From the NCBI RefSeq assembly GCF_023100905.1, contig NZ_CP064686.1, forward strand, positions 6,324,001 to 6,388,000: DNA of 64,000 nt. The letters are read 5' to 3'. This document shows, piece by piece, positions 62,407-64,000 of this stretch. The stretch's first letter is position 1. Every line of letters starts with the position of its first letter. The stretch is from Bradyrhizobium sp. 4. Its GTDB lineage: Bacteria > Pseudomonadota > Alphaproteobacteria > Rhizobiales > Xanthobacteraceae. The position numbers were made by a program, and so were the translations under genes. Under the pieces are notes generated by a model. That model worked only from the letters and a program-made list of their open reading frames with translations. It was not told the origin of the DNA and made no database searches.

Positions 62407-63888
62407 TCAATGCCAGCGCAGGATCGGAGCGAACGGCAGCAGCGTCAGCAGCACGAACAGCGGGATCAGCACCGCGCTGGCGCGCACGAAATAACCGAAG
62501 AAGCTCGGCATCTCGATCCCGTTCTCGCTTGCGATGCTGCTCACCATGAAATTCGGCGCATTGCCGATATAGGTGAGCGCGCCCATGTAGACTGCGCCCA
62601 TGGAGATGGAAGCGAGCGTGCCCGAGAGCTCATGCATCAGCACCTGCGGGTCGCCGCCGGCGAGCTCGAAGAACAACAGATAGGTCGGCGCATTGTCGAG
62701 AAACGCCGACATCAGACCGGTGAACCAGAAATAGGCAACCTCGCGCGGCGTGCCGTCCGGCCCTGTCACGGCCGACAACAGCCAGGCGAACGCGCCGTGA
62801 TGGCCGGCATCCAGCATGGCGATGACCGGGATGATCGCGATAAAAATGCCGGCGAACAGCTTCGCGACTTCGCGGATCGGCTCCCAGGTGAAGCCGTTGG
62901 CCTGCCTGTGCTCGTCCGGCGTCAACCACACCGACAGGGCCGCTATGGCCAGCAGCGCCGCGTTGCGGACGATGTCTTCCAGCTCCAGCCTGGTTCCGAG
63001 AACGTCGAAGGCGATGCCGGGCTTCCACATCGCCGAGCCCAGCAGGCTCGCGACGACGGCCGCGATCAGCACCAGGTTGACGAGGCCGCGGATGCGGACC
63101 GGCTTCGCGGCGCCGACAGCACCGGGCAAGGGTTCGCTGCGGAAGCGCCAGACGTCGATGACAACGAAGATCGCGAGCAGCAGTCCGGCAACGATCGCCG
63201 TCTGCAGCCAGATGGTCCGCGTGGTCCAGAAGAAGTCGACGCCATGCAGGAAGCCGACGAACAGCGGGGGATCGCCGAGCGGGCTCAGCGCGCCGCCGAC
63301 ATTGGCGACCAGGATGATGAAGAAGATGACGACATGGGCGTTGTAGCGCCGCGGCCGGTTGGCGCGGATCAGAGGGCGGATCAGGATCATGGCCGCCCCC
63401 GTGGTGCCGACTACGCTCGCCATCACCGTACCGAGCGCGAGGATGCCGGCATTTGATGCCGGCGTCGCCTTGATGTCGCCCGTCACGAGAATGCCGCCAG
63501 CCACGACATAGAGCGAGAACAGCAGCACGATGAAGCCGAGATATTCGGCGAGCATGGCGTGAACGAGGGCGGCCAACGTCGCCATGCTCCCGGCAAGGAT
63601 GACGAGCGAGGCGAGTGCCAGCAGCGACCAGGCCGCGGCGATCTTGCCGTAATGGTGGTGCCAGACTTTTGCAAACAGCAGCGGCCCGAGCGCGATCGAC
63701 AGCAGCAGGCCGGCAAAGGGCAGCGCATAGGGCCAGCCCATCACCGCGCCGTCGAGCCCGGTCGCCGCCCATGCGTGCTGTGGCAACAACACGACGAGGA
63801 TCGCGGCGATGAACCCGCTCCCGCGCCGAACGAAAAGTCGTCTAGAAAGCAATGAAGCGCCTCGCCGTTTCAATCGCACCGAACGCAT
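62407..63888 (-). CDS. NhaD-like sodium:proton antiporter
   Basis: 493 residues from ATG 63888: signal-like N-terminus (RRGSGFIAAILVVLLPQHAWA), then about twelve helices of the CitMHS/ArsB/NhaD superfamily with GTTGAAMILIRPLIRANRPRRYNAHVVIFFI, GDPPLFVGFLHGVDFFW, and SAFLDNAPTYLLFFELAGG. Moves Na+ (or Li+) out against H+. Start uncertain: ATG 63888 overlaps the end of the upstream hydrolase gene; TTG 63852 is an alternative. Confidence 0.85.
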   Translation of the reverse strand: MRSVRLKRRGASLLSRRLFVRRGSGFIAAILVVLLPQHAWAATGLDGAVMGWPYALPFAGLLLSIALGPLLFAKVWHHHYGKIAAAWSLLALASLVILAGSMATLAALVHAMLAEYLGFIVLLFSLYVVAGGILVTGDIKATPASNAGILALGTVMASVVGTTGAAMILIRPLIRANRPRRYNAHVVIFFIILVANVGGALSPLGDPPLFVGFLHGVDFFWTTRTIWLQTAIVAGLLLAIFVVIDVWRFRSEPLPGAVGAAKPVRIRGLVNLVLIAAVVASLLGSAMWKPGIAFDVLGTRLELEDIVRNAALLAIAALSVWLTPDEHRQANGFTWEPIREVAKLFAGIFIAIIPVIAMLDAGHHGAFAWLLSAVTGPDGTPREVAYFWFTGLMSAFLDNAPTYLLFFELAGGDPQVLMHELSGTLASISMGAVYMGALTYIGNAPNFMVSSIASENGIEMPSFFGYFVRASAVLIPLFVLLTLLPFAPILRWH

Positions 63889-64000
63889 CGAGATTATCGT
63901 GTCCGCCGCCCGCAAAGCGAACGAACTGTTTCGGTTCATGCGCGAGCACGAACAGACGCTCTCCGAACACGATGGAAATGGCAAGGTCATCGGTGCCATG
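63842..64000 (-). CDS. C-terminal end of an alpha/beta hydrolase (partial, runs off window)
   Basis: The last 52 codons of a gene lie at the right edge, ending at TAG 63842-63844, in a frame different from the antiporter gene. It reads HGTDDLAISIVFGERLFVLAHEPKQFVRFAGGGHDNLDAFG..., with the acid-bearing HGTDD turn and the catalytic histidine GGGHDNL of a YfhR/Bem46-type serine hydrolase. The rest is outside the window. It probably precedes the antiporter gene in one transcript. Confidence 0.8.
   Translation of the reverse strand, partial: HGTDDLAISIVFGERLFVLAHEPKQFVRFAGGGHDNLDAFGAIETARRFIAF

Noticed and set aside
1..64000. CRISPR arrays, tRNA or rRNA genes, transposases or prophage genes
   Set aside because: No spaced direct-repeat arrays, no cloverleaf-like or rRNA-like sequence, and no transposase or phage protein was recognised in any frame.

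Overview
The window looks like chromosomal DNA of a slow-growing, GC-rich alphaproteobacterium of the Bradyrhizobium / Nitrobacteraceae type. This is inferred from gene content (periplasmic nitrate and copper nitrite reductase genes with FixK/NnrR-like boxes, many solute-binding-protein importers, DUF465 and other short alphaproteobacterial families) and from several palindromic intergenic repeats of the kind common in that group. No phage, transposase, CRISPR array, rRNA or tRNA gene was seen.

Layout. 1-3.7 kb: tetraheme napC, a RecD-like helicase and a secreted TPR-caspase protein. 3.9-8.2 kb: msrA/msrB, then a run of small genes (DUF3309, DUF4112, membrane and secreted Cys-rich proteins). 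8.3-11.3 kb: purA and a long, mostly disordered single-pass membrane protein. 11.6-15.7 kb: two paralogous EamA transporters around a TetR-controlled divergent pair. 15.8-23.3 kb: a Bug/TctC binding protein, a chemoreceptor, and a hydroxyacid dehydrogenase with an ABC importer (binding protein plus two permeases). 23.4-27.4 kb: four exported proteins (MBL hydrolase, alpha/beta hydrolase, DUF6130-like, phytase-like). 27.5-31.3 kb: MuiA-like protein, an atypical FixJ-like regulator and an AraC regulator. 31.3-37.7 kb: a nitrogen-oxide/low-oxygen island (nnrS, Crp/Fnr regulator, DUF1858, hemN, a small membrane protein, nirK, nirV). 37.7-42 kb: GNAT, scoAB, AsmA. 42-50.3 kb: a second ABC importer without ATPase, the potGHI-type importer without binding protein, and a GlpD-like dehydrogenase. 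50.3-59 kb: a GGDEF/EAL protein, an LhgO-like oxidoreductase, small DUF465 genes, a GGDEF protein with a lysine-rich tail, purEK and aquaporin. 59.3-64 kb: rpsU, a TPR lipoprotein, an unknown anchored protein, a cupin, half a Ca/H antiporter, an NhaD-like antiporter and the 3' end of an alpha/beta hydrolase gene.

The clearest functional unit is the 31.3-37.7 kb island. Four 14-bp TTG-N8-CAA sites lie in its promoter regions, beside a Crp/Fnr-type regulator. This is consistent with one nitric-oxide- or oxygen-responsive regulon serving nirK, nirV, nnrS, hemN and the DUF1858 gene, with napC at the left edge as a related function. The most unusual items are the FixJ-like receiver with no phosphoacceptor aspartate, the exported MBL/hydrolase/DUF6130 operon, the half-length antiporter, the H1-like basic tail on a diguanylate cyclase, and three ABC loci that each lack a component.
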